A stretch of 64,000 nucleotides of DNA, from contig VXNY01000024.1 in the NCBI GenBank assembly GCA_009840305.1, positions 434,001 to 498,000 on the forward strand, read 5' to 3'. Shown here in pieces: positions 23,126-33,094 of this stretch; the first letter of the stretch is position 1; each line of letters starts with the position of its first letter. The notes under the pieces are model-generated. The model was not told the origin of the DNA. It made no database searches and saw only the letters and a list, made by a program, of their open reading frames with translations. The DNA comes from Gammaproteobacteria bacterium. GTDB taxonomy: Bacteria > Pseudomonadota > Gammaproteobacteria > Pseudomonadales > Azotimanducaceae. The position numbers and the translations under genes are program-made.

Positions 23126-25090
23126 CTACGAATCCGGCGACGTTATCGAATCATCGAGAAGTGAACGCAAAAATTGAATCTGCACCGCAAATGAGTGGTC
23201 TTGATTTACTTTTTTACGAAACCCGTGTCCTTCGTCCATGTAGAGTACGTACCACGCGGGGATTCCTGAATCTTCTAAAGCCTTCGCGATCTGTTCACTT
23301 TCGGAAGCAGGGACTCTAGGATCGTTAAATCCCTGGAATATGAGCAACGGTTTTCTGATTTTCTCGATCTGGTTCATGGGTGCGATCGATTCCAAAAATT
23401 CTCTCATTTCGGGAATACGTTCGTCTCCATATTCAACGCGTCGCAAATCCCGTCGATAACCCTGCGTATTTTCTAAAAAAGTGACGAAATTACTGATACC
23501 TACCCTTTCAGATCCACCTAGCAATCGGTCACTGTAATGCACCAAGCAAGCTAAGACCATATATCCTCCGTAGGAACCACCGTCAACCATAACACGTTTT
23601 GAATCGAGATCAGATTGTTCGTCGATCCAATCTAATAATGCACCAATATCGCGAACCGAATCTTCACGCTTTTTCCAATCATCCAAAGTGAGATACTCTT
23701 TACCGTAGCCACTTGACCCTCGAACATTCGGTGCAACTACGGCAATGCCTAGTTCATTGACGTAGTATTGAAATCTCGACGAAAAGCCTGGTCTATATTG
23801 CGAAGCAGGACCACCGTGAATGTAGATCAAAACTGGGTGTGGTCCCTCACTCCGAGGCTTGTACACAAACGCCGGAACCTCCAAGTTGTCAAAACTGGCA
23901 TACGACACCAACTGAGCTCGCACCAGTTTATCCGCATCAATACCTCCTAGTTCAGATTTGGTCCAGCGTACGACCTCTTCTGTAGCTAAATCGAGTACGT
24001 ACACATCACTTTGAACTTGCGCTGAATGAAACGTAAATGCTATTGCAGAACCGTCGTTATTGAATCGCGCACCACCTAACAGTCCATTTGAGAAGTCAGG
24101 TAACAACTGTGACAATTCCCCCGTGGCGACATCGTACAGATGAAAAAGTCTATAACCTTGCAAATTTTGCGAGACTACCATCTTGGAACGATCCCAAGCA
24201 AGCGAGTACGAGCTAACATCGGAATCGTTAAATTGAACTAGTACTTCTAGCTCCCCAGTCTCTGGATTGATTCGATGCAACCGTCGAAAGTCTGAACCAT
24301 GATCTGTAATCAGAATGACCGTACCATCGGGTAAATACTCAACACCGCCAATCGATATTTCACCGTACTGTTCCAACAACCGGACTTTTTCACCAGTTTG
24401 GAATTCGATCTCAAATAGGTGCGATTCTGCGACTGAGATGTACTTACGAATCAGTGCTTTTTCCGCACTCGGGTGCCAGGCCACGAATGACCAGCCCACT
24501 TCATCAACGATATGTAAAGGAGTCTCCTTTTGGTCTTCAAGATCATAGATGTATAGATCGGAATATTGACCTGTTCGTTTGGTCGAGGTGTAGCTGATCT
24601 TAGAGCTATCAGGACTATAACTGACACCTGTATAACGGCCGTCCCCACTAGTAATCATTGTTTGTTTGCCGTCGGTAAGATCAAATTCGTAAATTTGATA
24701 AGACTCAGTACCACCTACATCTTGGAGATACAAAAACGATTGAACCTCCTTTCGATCTGGCACTAGAACACCAGATACAGGTTCATCCGCAAAAGTCAGC
24801 TGCTCTCGCATGCCCATCGGTGTGCGCACTCGATGGAGTTGAGATGACTCTCCAAATCGAGTGCGAATCAACAGGTCGTCGCCTAGCCAGTCGACCACCG
24901 AAGCCGTTCGAACATTTCTATACCGTTCGATCGACTTCAGAATTTCTTTGTCGATTTCCGGAACGTTCCGTACAACTACGTTTTCGTGTGCTTCAGATTG
25001 CTGAGTAAATGGAAGGCTCATGAGCAGAATGAGGATACTACACAAGATTGGATTAAATCTGATAGTAGGCTCTCTTAGATTTGAACGCAT
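23126..25090 (-). CDS. S9-family prolyl oligopeptidase-like peptidase
   Basis: This is an exported serine peptidase of 654 residues. The signal peptide covers residues ~12-34 (FNPILCSILILLMSLPF, cleavage before HENVV). Residues ~60-380 form a seven-bladed beta-propeller with repeats such as YSPDSSKISYTS and WHPSAEKALI. The C-terminal alpha/beta-hydrolase domain has LIYIHGGPASQY, the nucleophile elbow DGGSYGGYMVL, the Asp in GFNDPRVP and the His in DEGHGF. Substrates are probably short peptides, processed in the periplasm. It diverges from ileS. Confidence 0.9.
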   Translation of the reverse strand: MRSNLREPTIRFNPILCSILILLMSLPFTQQSEAHENVVVRNVPEIDKEILKSIERYRNVRTASVVDWLGDDLLIRTRFGESSQLHRVRTPMGMREQLTFADEPVSGVLVPDRKEVQSFLYLQDVGGTESYQIYEFDLTDGKQTMITSGDGRYTGVSYSPDSSKISYTSTKRTGQYSDLYIYDLEDQKETPLHIVDEVGWSFVAWHPSAEKALIRKYISVAESHLFEIEFQTGEKVRLLEQYGEISIGGVEYLPDGTVILITDHGSDFRRLHRINPETGELEVLVQFNDSDVSSYSLAWDRSKMVVSQNLQGYRLFHLYDVATGELSQLLPDFSNGLLGGARFNNDGSAIAFTFHSAQVQSDVYVLDLATEEVVRWTKSELGGIDADKLVRAQLVSYASFDNLEVPAFVYKPRSEGPHPVLIYIHGGPASQYRPGFSSRFQYYVNELGIAVVAPNVRGSSGYGKEYLTLDDWKKREDSVRDIGALLDWIDEQSDLDSKRVMVDGGSYGGYMVLACLVHYSDRLLGGSERVGISNFVTFLENTQGYRRDLRRVEYGDERIPEMREFLESIAPMNQIEKIRKPLLIFQGFNDPRVPASESEQIAKALEDSGIPAWYVLYMDEGHGFRKKVNQDHSFAVQIQFLRSLLDDSITSPDS

Positions 25091-25258
25091 ATTGAGTGGC
25101 CATCGTAATAGTTCCCGAAATTTTGCATTTTCCTAGTGAGATCAACGTTTTAACTTAGCACGCAACTTGCATAATTTGTCGCTTTGTGATGACGTACTAG
25201 CATCATTCAGGTCAAAAAATACAGCAGTAACTTTATCCCCTCACCTCAGCTTCATTTC

Positions 25259-28200
25259 ATGTCCGACTCACTCAACCAAAACTCGGTGTTCTCGTTTCCC
25301 AAGATGGAACAAGGAGTCCTTCAATATTGGGAGGGACACGATACCTTTAGAGAGTCAATGCGTCAGAACGAATCGCAGCAACCCTTCGTATTTTTTGACG
25401 GACCACCATTTGCTACGGGACTTCCGCACCATGGAAACTTGCTTGCATCCGTTATCAAAGACATCGTTCCGCGTTATTGGACAATGAAAGGAAGATATGT
25501 GGGACGTCGCTTCGGGTGGGACTGTCACGGCCTTCCCATTGAACACGAGATCAACAAAAAACTTGGGATGCCGGCACATCAAGCGATCAATGAGCTTGGA
25601 ATCTCGGGGTACAACCAAGAGTGCCGCAACATTGTTGAGAGATACGTCCACGATTGGAGACACATTATCACACGGTTAGGACGGTGGGTCGATTTTGACG
25701 ACGACTACAAAACCATGGACATTGATTTCATGGAATCTGTTTGGTGGGTGGTGAAAGAACTTTGGGACAAAGGACTCATTTACCGAGGTAATAAAGTTAT
25801 GCCTGTTTCCACTGGACTGGAAACACCCTTGTCTAACTTTGAAGCAGGAATGAACTACAAGGATGTGCAAGATCCGTCGATTACCGCACTCTTCAAGCTA
25901 GCAGATGACGATGTATACGTCAGCACCTGGACCACTACACCATGGACCTTACCCTCCAATCTAGCTCTCTGCGTCGGTGCTGACATTTCCTATGTCCTAG
26001 TGCATGATGCAGCGTCTGATCGGAAGATTTATTTAGCTGAAGAGCGACTTGACAGCTATAGCTCGAAGCATCATCTGGTAGTCTTAAAACGCACAACTGG
26101 TCAACAGCTTGTCGGCCGGAAATATGATCCACTATTTCCCTATTTCACGCACTTGAAGAATGAAGGCGCGTTTCGTATCGTCAGTGATGCTTACGTACAA
26201 ACTGATGAAGGTACTGGAATCGTACATCAAGCTCCGGCTTTTGGCGAGGACGACTACAGGATTGCCCAACTGTACGGCATACCCACACACGTATGTCCGG
26301 TCACCATGAGCGGTATTTTTACCGATGAAGTGTCTGACTTCGCTGGAGCGTTTATTAAGGATGCGGACCCTCAAATTATCGCTTGGTTGAAAAATAACGA
26401 CGGGCTGTTTGAGCACACTACTCTACAGCACAGCTATCCCTATTGTTATCGTTCTCAAACCCCCTTGATCTATCGAGCGGTGCCTTCTTGGTTTGTACGA
26501 ATTGCCGACTTTAGAGACTCTTTGCTCGAATCCAATCAAAAAGTCCGTTGGGTTCCCGACCACATTCAAAGTGGTCGAATGGGTAACTGGCTAGAGAATG
26601 CAAATGACTGGTGTATCTCGCGAAATCGAGTATGGGGGACTCCAATACCGATTTGGGAAAACGACGTCACCGGTGCATTTGTGTGTATCGGTTCTCGACG
26701 AGAGCTGCAACAATTCACCGGAGTGGATGTCGACGACTTGCACCGTGAATTCGTTGATCCCCAAACATTCCAACTTGAGAATGAAGAAGGTACATATCGC
26801 CGAGTCTCTGAAGTCCTGGATTGTTGGTTTGAATCCGGATCTATGCCCTATGCGCAGAGTCATTACCCCTTTGAAAACAAAGCTCAGTTTGAACAAGGAT
26901 TTCCCGCAGATTTCATCGCCGAGGGACTCGATCAAACGCGAGGCTGGTTCTACACGCTAATCGCGCTCAGTACATTGTTGTACCAACAACCACCGTTCAA
27001 AAATGTAATTGTCAACGGACTCGTGCTCGCTGAAGACGGGAAAAAGATGTCCAAGAGCTTGCGCAACTACACCGATCCGGAACAGTTGATGAACGAGCAT
27101 GGAGCGGATGCACTACGATTGTATCTAATAAACTCTGGTCTGGTTCGTGGTGAAGAACAAAGATTTGCTGACTCCGGAGTAAGAGAAATGACACGTAGAG
27201 TTCTTTTACCCTGGTATAACGCGTTCTCATTTCTTGAGCTTTATGCGAAAATTGATGGGTGGACTCCCGAGAAACTAAGTCTCTCAGACACAAACATTCT
27301 CGATCAGTGGATTTTGTCGCGCTTGCAGACGATGAAGTCGACAATTACTTTTGAAATGGAGCGTTATCGGCTCGACAATGTAGTACCACGACTATTCGTA
27401 TATATCGAAGAACTCACGAATTGGTACATCCGACTGAACAGGTCGAGATTTTGGGGACCGGGCCTCGGTGTAGACAAAGTAGCAGCGTATTCCACACTCT
27501 ATCTCGCGATCAAAGAACTAACCTTAGCTTTAGCACCTTGTGCCCCTTTCTTATCCGAATATGTTTACCAAAAGTTGAGAGGTTTCGGACACCGTGAATC
27601 GTCCCAACCGTCTGTTCATCTTTGTAGTTATCCAATCGCCGACGAAACACTTCAGGATCAATCATTGGAAGCCGCCGTCTCGAGGCTGCAACAAATTGTT
27701 CTACTAGGCCGTAAACAACGCGAAGATCACAAGATTTCTCTACGCACACCACTATCTCGTCTCACTGTTATCCACAAAGACAAGGACTTGCTTGCAGATG
27801 TACGACAGCTAGAGTCCTACATTAAAAAAGAACTCAATGTGAAACAAGTTAATTACGACCAAAACGAAAGTGATTACATCGAGTGGGTAGCCAAGCCGAA
27901 TTTCCCTTCGTTAGGGAAACGACTAGGGAAACGAATGCGGACTGTTCAGCAACTGATTCAACAACTCAGTTCTGCGGACTTAGAGGAATTTTTGGCAAAC
28001 GGTACCGTCGTTTTAGACGAAGAAACCTTCAACCTAGAGGAAATTCACGTTTTTCGGCAAGCGAAGCCGGGTAGTGCGGTCGTTTCCGACCGGTTAATTT
28101 CTATCGAGCAAGACTTAGAGGTAACTACCGATCTCAAAAATGAGGGAGTGGCTCGGGAAATCGTTCATCGTATTCAACTAGCACGAAAAGAGTTAGACTT

Positions 28201-28390
28201 CCACGTAACTGACAGAATTCGTGTGACCTATCAAGCGACACCGAAAATACTACCGATTGTTAACCAGTTTCGCGAATACATTGGGGGTGAGGTGCTCGCT
28301 ATAGACTTTATTCTTGGCGACGAAACAAGATTCAGATTGGATCTGAACGAGGAATCATTTGAGTTTGGACTAGAACAGGTACCAAAGTAA
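25259..28390 (+). CDS. ileS: Isoleucyl-tRNA synthetase, eukaryotic-like (type 2)
   Basis: This enzyme charges tRNA-Ile. At 1043 residues and without the C-terminal zinc finger of E. coli IleRS, it belongs to the type 2 clade that includes eukaryotic cytosolic and mupirocin-resistant IleRS. The class I HIGH motif appears as HHGN at ~57-60 (GLPHHGNLLASVIKD). RRFGWDCHGLPIEHEI follows. The CP1 editing domain has TTTPWTLPSNLALCV and DEGTGIVHQAPAFGEDDY. KMSKS is at ~596 (GKKMSKSLRNY), followed by DALRLYLINSGLVRGE and an anticodon-binding region. Mupirocin insensitivity is an inference from the clade. No second ileS is in the window. Confidence 0.94.
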   Translation: MSDSLNQNSVFSFPKMEQGVLQYWEGHDTFRESMRQNESQQPFVFFDGPPFATGLPHHGNLLASVIKDIVPRYWTMKGRYVGRRFGWDCHGLPIEHEINKKLGMPAHQAINELGISGYNQECRNIVERYVHDWRHIITRLGRWVDFDDDYKTMDIDFMESVWWVVKELWDKGLIYRGNKVMPVSTGLETPLSNFEAGMNYKDVQDPSITALFKLADDDVYVSTWTTTPWTLPSNLALCVGADISYVLVHDAASDRKIYLAEERLDSYSSKHHLVVLKRTTGQQLVGRKYDPLFPYFTHLKNEGAFRIVSDAYVQTDEGTGIVHQAPAFGEDDYRIAQLYGIPTHVCPVTMSGIFTDEVSDFAGAFIKDADPQIIAWLKNNDGLFEHTTLQHSYPYCYRSQTPLIYRAVPSWFVRIADFRDSLLESNQKVRWVPDHIQSGRMGNWLENANDWCISRNRVWGTPIPIWENDVTGAFVCIGSRRELQQFTGVDVDDLHREFVDPQTFQLENEEGTYRRVSEVLDCWFESGSMPYAQSHYPFENKAQFEQGFPADFIAEGLDQTRGWFYTLIALSTLLYQQPPFKNVIVNGLVLAEDGKKMSKSLRNYTDPEQLMNEHGADALRLYLINSGLVRGEEQRFADSGVREMTRRVLLPWYNAFSFLELYAKIDGWTPEKLSLSDTNILDQWILSRLQTMKSTITFEMERYRLDNVVPRLFVYIEELTNWYIRLNRSRFWGPGLGVDKVAAYSTLYLAIKELTLALAPCAPFLSEYVYQKLRGFGHRESSQPSVHLCSYPIADETLQDQSLEAAVSRLQQIVLLGRKQREDHKISLRTPLSRLTVIHKDKDLLADVRQLESYIKKELNVKQVNYDQNESDYIEWVAKPNFPSLGKRLGKRMRTVQQLIQQLSSADLEEFLANGTVVLDEETFNLEEIHVFRQAKPGSAVVSDRLISIEQDLEVTTDLKNEGVAREIVHRIQLARKELDFHVTDRIRVTYQATPKILPIVNQFREYIGGEVLAIDFILGDETRFRLDLNEESFEFGLEQVPK

Positions 28391-28419
28391 CCAAGACTCG
28401 ACTACCGAAGCTTCTCGTC

Positions 28420-28527
28420 CTAGAGACTCTCCAAGACACTGATCAGATCTTTAGTCAGATCGAAATCTAAACACTCTCCAGCTTTTTGTCCTACACGTGG
28501 CGTGGGGTAATAGAAGCACATTCTCAT
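28420..28527 (-). CDS. Possible 35-residue ORF overlapping the mnmH stop
   Basis: An ATG overlapping the mnmH stop codon (ATGA) opens a 35-codon frame beginning MRMCFYYPTPRVGQKAGE and ending LISVLESL. The coupling-type overlap is the only support. No homologue is recognised. It may be chance. Confidence 0.22.
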   Translation of the reverse strand: MRMCFYYPTPRVGQKAGECLDFDLTKDLISVLESL

Positions 28528-29609
28528 TTTGTTTGAAATTTGTGGTGAGTCATCAAAAACTCTTTGACAGTACTCTTGGGGCCGCTGTAAATCAGCCGAT
28601 CTTTCTTCCGGGCTAACTGATAGTCATACATCGGATCGTAGTAATATCGCAATAGTAGCGTGAGCCAAGAGAAGTGCTCTTCACGATCACGTGTGAAATA
28701 TGCGTTCTGCATGGAAGCTCGAATTTCACAATAGCGTTCCATCCCAAGACGCTTTCGAATTTTCTCTAAATTTGAAAGCATAACCTGCTCTGGCGTCCCT
28801 TGTACATAGCTCTGATAAATGTGCTGAATTCGATCGACCTCGTCTGCTTCCAATACAACAACGGGTGAGATCGCCATTTTCTCGAAGAGTGACTGGGGTA
28901 TCGCTAGTTTCCCTATTACTCTGCTTTCATCTTCGACAAGTATGCGTCGGGTACTCTGAAAACTTAAAAGGTCCCTAGCGAGCGCGCTTTCAAAATTCAC
29001 TGGAGTCGGTTGAGACGCTGTGTCCCCGCCAAACGCGGATCCTCGATGCTGAGCAAGACCTTCTAAGTCGATAGAGGGTCGTAATTCTTTGAGCAGTTGC
29101 GTCTTCCCAGAACCAGTACGTCCAGCCAACACGACATAGTCGTACTGTCCAGCGGCATCAATTGTGTTCATGCAGAATGTTCGTATCGCTTTGGAGCCTC
29201 CAACGACTCTTGGTACCTGCCAACCGGTCTCGTGGAGCCAAGTCTGTACGATCTTCGATCGCAGACCACCGCGCCAACAGCAGATCAAGGCATTTGGATG
29301 TTCTTCCAGAAATCGAACCCATCGTGCGACACGAACGTCTCGAACTTCTTTTGGTAGGATTTCTAACCCTTTAGCGATCGCACTAGGCTGTCCGCCTTCT
29401 TTGAAAGCGGTCCCCACCTTCTTACGTTCCGCGTCGTTGAGTAAAGGTAGATTTACTGCACTCGACACAGCACCTTGAGCAAATTCAAGAGGAGCACGTA
29501 CATCAATGATTGGGATCGAGTCTAGCAGAATCTGCTGAAAATCGTCGACCGTTTCGAATGCCGTTGCCTCAAGAGTCCTTTCAAGGAACTGCTTCGCTAA
29601 GTGCTTCAC
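28524..29609 (-). CDS. mnmH: tRNA 2-selenouridine/geranyl-2-thiouridine synthase
   Basis: MnmH (SelU/YbbB) acts at wobble U34 of tRNAs, converting 2-thiouridine to 2-selenouridine through a geranylated intermediate. The N-terminal rhodanese domain has IIDVRAPLEFAQGAV and the catalytic CCWRGGLRSK. The C-terminal P-loop domain has LAGRTGSGKTQLLKEL and DLEGLAQHRGSAFGG, then EDESRVIG. It is 361 residues long. No selD is nearby, so selenium use cannot be judged from this window. Its 5' end overlaps the Sel1-repeat lipoprotein gene by 29 bases. Confidence 0.93.
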   Translation of the reverse strand: MKHLAKQFLERTLEATAFETVDDFQQILLDSIPIIDVRAPLEFAQGAVSSAVNLPLLNDAERKKVGTAFKEGGQPSAIAKGLEILPKEVRDVRVARWVRFLEEHPNALICCWRGGLRSKIVQTWLHETGWQVPRVVGGSKAIRTFCMNTIDAAGQYDYVVLAGRTGSGKTQLLKELRPSIDLEGLAQHRGSAFGGDTASQPTPVNFESALARDLLSFQSTRRILVEDESRVIGKLAIPQSLFEKMAISPVVVLEADEVDRIQHIYQSYVQGTPEQVMLSNLEKIRKRLGMERYCEIRASMQNAYFTRDREEHFSWLTLLLRYYYDPMYDYQLARKKDRLIYSGPKSTVKEFLMTHHKFQTK

Positions 29610-31242
29610 CGTTCAGAAAACTGTCCAGATGACTTTCGATATCGTCAATCAATTCAGTAGAAAACCTTTCGCGAATTGCGAGTTCTAATGCTTCTCGTTG
29701 TAGTTCTACCGCGCGTACAAAATTTCCCACTGCCGCATGAGCCGCTGCCCAAGTATCTACTATCATTGGATTGGCGCGAGATACTTCGTCGTTCGCCATG
29801 AGGTGATCGACAATTTTCAAAGCATAAGCAGGGTTCCGTAAGCGTTTTTTGTCCGTAACCGCGAGCGTCCACGCCACACTGTTGACGACCTCTGGGTTTT
29901 CTGGCGCTGTCTCTACCGCTTTACGATACCAGCGTAGAGCTTTGCGGTAGTTAGGTTTTTGTGCACAACCGCGAATGTAACAATTACCCAGTTCGAGCAT
30001 GGCAATTACGTCATCGTTCGCTGCTGAATCTTGTAGCCAATCGACCACTCTTTTATCCACTTCTAGACCTGAATCTGGATGTGCAACGACACGATAGTAT
30101 TCAATACGTGCGATAAGATCGCCCACTTCCGCCGCACGTTCATAAAACGTAGCTGCTTTTTTCAAATCAAATGGTTCCCGGATTCCCGAACGGTGCTCAT
30201 CTCCCAGATATCGAAGGGCTAAGGTGTCATCGAACGAAGCGGCACGTTCCAGCATCTCCATCCCATCAGGTCTCCGAGCATTACCGAAATAGCCTTGATG
30301 TAACAACCACCCGAGTTGCCTAAGCGCAGTGTGATAGCCGTAATCAATTGCTTGGGAGTAATGCGATTGAGCTACTTGCAGATAACGGTGTGCATCGCGT
30401 TCATTTGGATCGAAAGCCCGACTCATAAACAAATTTCCGTAAAGCATGTGCGCATAGCCGTTGTCGGCGCGACTAGCAGCTATGAACAGAGTCTCTGCGC
30501 GGGATGTTGCTCCACCGTTTGCGAGGAAGCGACCCAAACTCAATTGCGCCGACGAATCTCCAGAGTTTGCCAGATTTATCAGTACCAGCGGTAAGGGGGT
30601 TGGTGAATCATCTGCATTGCGGGACTCGTAATCGCGAAGAAGTATGGGATATAGCGCGCTTAAATCAAAAAAAACTTCGTCAAAAGGTCCTTCTCCTTTT
30701 AAACGCATGACCTGTAAGACCATCGGAACCATACTTGTCCGAACGTAAATCGACCCGATCACACGATAACCAGACTGTTGAACAAAGAGTACAGCATCCA
30801 TCGGACTGAATGCTCGGTATGGCTTTTCCAAAGAACCATCTCTGTCGGCAGTCATGTACTCAACAATTCGATCGAGTTGTGTCTCGTGAACTATCGCGTG
30901 TTCATGCTCAAAGTGTTTGTAGTAATGGTACATCGCTAGATGTCCCGTATAACTGAGTTCAAGACGATCAAGAATCGCACTTCCAATTGAACCCAATCGT
31001 AAAGGACTGTCGAGTAATCGTGCTACGCGTCGTCCATAGGTATTGAGTTCAGCAACGGTAGCCACAGATAAATTCGACTCAGAGAGGTCTATTTCAACAC
31101 TTGATAAATCAAGGTCCTCCGCGCTGAACACCATCGACATGAACTCTTCGTAAGAATATGTTGTGGGTTCTGTCATGAACGCACAACCGAAGAGCAGGTA
31201 AGTACTCAGCAAAATGAGACTACGCAAGAAAAACCTTATCAC
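29581..31242 (-). CDS. Sel1/TPR-repeat lipoprotein
   Basis: The product is a secreted lipoprotein, probably outer-membrane or periplasmic. I start at GTG 31242 because it gives a compact signal, IRFFLRSLILLSTYLLFGC, with Cys in a lipobox. A TTG at 31269 would extend it by nine residues. The body carries Sel1-like and TPR helical repeats in its C-terminal two-thirds, for example AQLSLGRFLANGG, LRYLGDEHRSGI, AMLELGNCYIRGC and ALRWYRKAVETAPENPEVVNSVAW. Such proteins usually scaffold protein complexes. The N-terminal ~200 residues match nothing I recognise. It overlaps mnmH by 29 bases. No specific role can be assigned. Confidence 0.8.
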   Translation of the reverse strand: MIRFFLRSLILLSTYLLFGCAFMTEPTTYSYEEFMSMVFSAEDLDLSSVEIDLSESNLSVATVAELNTYGRRVARLLDSPLRLGSIGSAILDRLELSYTGHLAMYHYYKHFEHEHAIVHETQLDRIVEYMTADRDGSLEKPYRAFSPMDAVLFVQQSGYRVIGSIYVRTSMVPMVLQVMRLKGEGPFDEVFFDLSALYPILLRDYESRNADDSPTPLPLVLINLANSGDSSAQLSLGRFLANGGATSRAETLFIAASRADNGYAHMLYGNLFMSRAFDPNERDAHRYLQVAQSHYSQAIDYGYHTALRQLGWLLHQGYFGNARRPDGMEMLERAASFDDTLALRYLGDEHRSGIREPFDLKKAATFYERAAEVGDLIARIEYYRVVAHPDSGLEVDKRVVDWLQDSAANDDVIAMLELGNCYIRGCAQKPNYRKALRWYRKAVETAPENPEVVNSVAWTLAVTDKKRLRNPAYALKIVDHLMANDEVSRANPMIVDTWAAAHAAVGNFVRAVELQREALELAIRERFSTELIDDIESHLDSFLNGEALSEAVP

Positions 31243-31311
31243 GAAACTACTTGCAACTTCTAAAAACAAAAATATATCATAACCAACTTATTATCCACGA
31301 CAATTGAAACC

Positions 31312-31953
31312 ATGTTCAACAGAAACTCTAAGAAAACTAACCGCTTTCTTCCCGATCGCGCGGAGTTAATGCAGGTAACGAGCGAGCATTTTGTCAGCGG
31401 AAATCGTATCACGCCGCCATTTCCTACAGGTCTAGCAACTGCTCTTTTCGGCATGGGTTGCTTTTGGGGAGTCGAACGAAAATTCTGGCAACTGCAGGGT
31501 GTATATAGCACATCTGCGGGATATGCTGGCGGTATAACGAAAAATCCTACATACAAGGATGTTTGTTCTGGTCGCACAGGGCACGCGGAAGTTGTACTCA
31601 TTAAATACGTACCCGGTGAGATTGAATTTAGCACGCTACTGAAGACGTTTTGGGAAGGACACGACCCGACACAAGGGATGCGCCAAGGAAACGATATTGG
31701 TACCCAATATCGATCCATCGCGTTCTATTTTGATTCAGCACAACACAACGATCTCTTGCATTCGATGAAAGAGTATCAGTACAAGTTAAATCAGGCTGGT
31801 TTTGGTGAAATTACGACAGAAATCTCACCTTTCACCGAGTATTTTTATGCTGAGGAGTACCACCAACAGTACCTAGCGAAGAATCCTTCTGGCTACTGTG
31901 GTGTCGGTGGTACCGGAATCGCGTGTGATGTCGAGTCCTCTGTGGTGGAGTAG
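31312..31953 (+). CDS. msrA: Peptide methionine-S-sulfoxide reductase
   Basis: This enzyme repairs S-epimers of methionine sulfoxide. The catalytic Cys50 lies in [10 protein letters not shown]. Other motifs are [40 protein letters not shown] and the C-terminal resolving-cysteine tail [12 protein letters not shown]. It is 213 residues long, the E. coli-type length. It diverges from the Sel1-repeat gene and stands alone. Confidence 0.95.
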   Translation: MFNRNSKKTNRFLPDRAELMQVTSEHFVSGNRITPPFPTGLATALFGMGCFWGVERKFWQLQGVYSTSAGYAGGITKNPTYKDVCSGRTGHAEVVLIKYVPGEIEFSTLLKTFWEGHDPTQGMRQGNDIGTQYRSIAFYFDSAQHNDLLHSMKEYQYKLNQAGFGEITTEISPFTEYFYAEEYHQQYLAKNPSGYCGVGGTGIACDVESSVVE

Positions 31954-32035
31954 ACACGATCTTGGACACTCAAGACAAGCGCTAAACTAACTAACTGAAT
32001 CTCAGCGATGCAGATCGACTGTCGAAGAGATGGTT

Positions 32036-32644
32036 CTAGGTTTCACCGACAATTGAAAAAAACCTTTGGAGTATCCGATAGGTCAATCCCCAAACAAATT
32101 GTTTGTCGTTCAGAAGAAAACCTGGTAGTTGATACTTTTTCCGATTGAAGTGCACGGTCTTGTACGTGATGAGTTCGCCAGAGGCTAACTGTGCCAGGGA
32201 AACCCAAATTACTTCAGACACTTCATGATTGAGGTTTATATCCGGTTCGTGAGTGAGAACAAACACATGGGGTAGCACAACGAGATCTGTTGGTTGATCT
32301 GACGTGTAGGGCTTCTCAAACGGGAGTTGACTCAGGCAATCCGATGGAGTTAGCGTGATACCGACCTCCTCCTTAGTCTCGCGGACGACGGTCTGCAATA
32401 CATCGGTGTCTGATCGATCGTAATGTCCTCCTGGAAACGCGATGTGACCTGACCATGGGTCTTCCTCACGTACTGCTCGCTGGATGAAGAGAATGCTCAA
32501 GTCTTTTCCTAATGCTTTCAATATCAATGCCACGCCAGCACGGCGAGCATTTGCCGGAAAGGTTTTTGTTGGGGACGCGTTTTCTCGTAGCGCGCGAACA
32601 ATTGCTGAAAGGACACGGGCATCTTTATTATTTGCGGGGCTCAT
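32036..32644 (-). CDS. Nudix hydrolase, CoA pyrophosphatase-like
   Basis: This 202-residue protein resembles NudL/CoA diphosphatases, which cleave CoA to phosphopantetheine and adenosine 3',5'-bisphosphate. The Nudix box is recognisable as GGHYDRSDTDVLQTVVRET followed by KEEVGI. One conserved Glu position is Asp here, while the metal-binding RETKEEVG is intact. IAFPGGH and the upstream ILFIQRAVREEDPWSGH are typical of the CoA subfamily. It diverges from the thioesterase gene, whose ribosome site overlaps this gene's start codon. Confidence 0.82.
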   Translation of the reverse strand: MSPANNKDARVLSAIVRALRENASPTKTFPANARRAGVALILKALGKDLSILFIQRAVREEDPWSGHIAFPGGHYDRSDTDVLQTVVRETKEEVGITLTPSDCLSQLPFEKPYTSDQPTDLVVLPHVFVLTHEPDINLNHEVSEVIWVSLAQLASGELITYKTVHFNRKKYQLPGFLLNDKQFVWGLTYRILQRFFSIVGET

Positions 32645-32656
32645 GAGGTGGATTCA

Positions 32657-33094
32657 ATGAACTTGTTTGAACGAAATGCTAATCATTGTTTTGTCTGCGG
32701 TCCTAGGAACGCGAGCGGACTGCGAGTGCGCTTCACGTTAAATTCTGAGGGACACTGCCAAGCAATCTGGACTTCAAGTCAAGATTACATGGGCTACGAC
32801 GGGGTTACTCATGGCGGGATCCTGTTTTCACTACTTGATGATGTCATGGCAAATTTGTTCTTCTTACAGGGAGAAGTTTGCGTTACGGCTAAAGCTGAAA
32901 TCCGATTTCGTAATCCTCTACAGATCGGTGAATCTGTGCTTCTTCAAAGCAAGCTCGTATCCCGTCGTCGTAATCTCGCAGTCATCGATGCAAGTGCAAC
33001 TCGCGAACACGACGGTCTATTGATTGCATCTTCGACCGGACATTTCATGATCACGGGAAAGTTGTCGGCTGATCAGTTGTCCCAGCTACACTAA
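32657..33094 (+). CDS. PaaI-type hotdog thioesterase
   Basis: This is a hotdog-fold acyl-CoA thioesterase of about 145 residues. It begins with a CFVCG element (NHCFVCGPRNASGLRVRF). The hotdog helix motif DGVTHGGILFSLLDDVMANL follows, then AEIRFRNPLQIGE. I choose the ATG at 32657 because GAGG at 32645-32648 is a well-spaced ribosome site. An in-frame GTG lies at 32648. Its ribosome site lies over the start codon of the divergent Nudix gene, so the two probably share a promoter region. The substrate is unknown. Confidence 0.82.
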   Translation: MNLFERNANHCFVCGPRNASGLRVRFTLNSEGHCQAIWTSSQDYMGYDGVTHGGILFSLLDDVMANLFFLQGEVCVTAKAEIRFRNPLQIGESVLLQSKLVSRRRNLAVIDASATREHDGLLIASSTGHFMITGKLSADQLSQLH

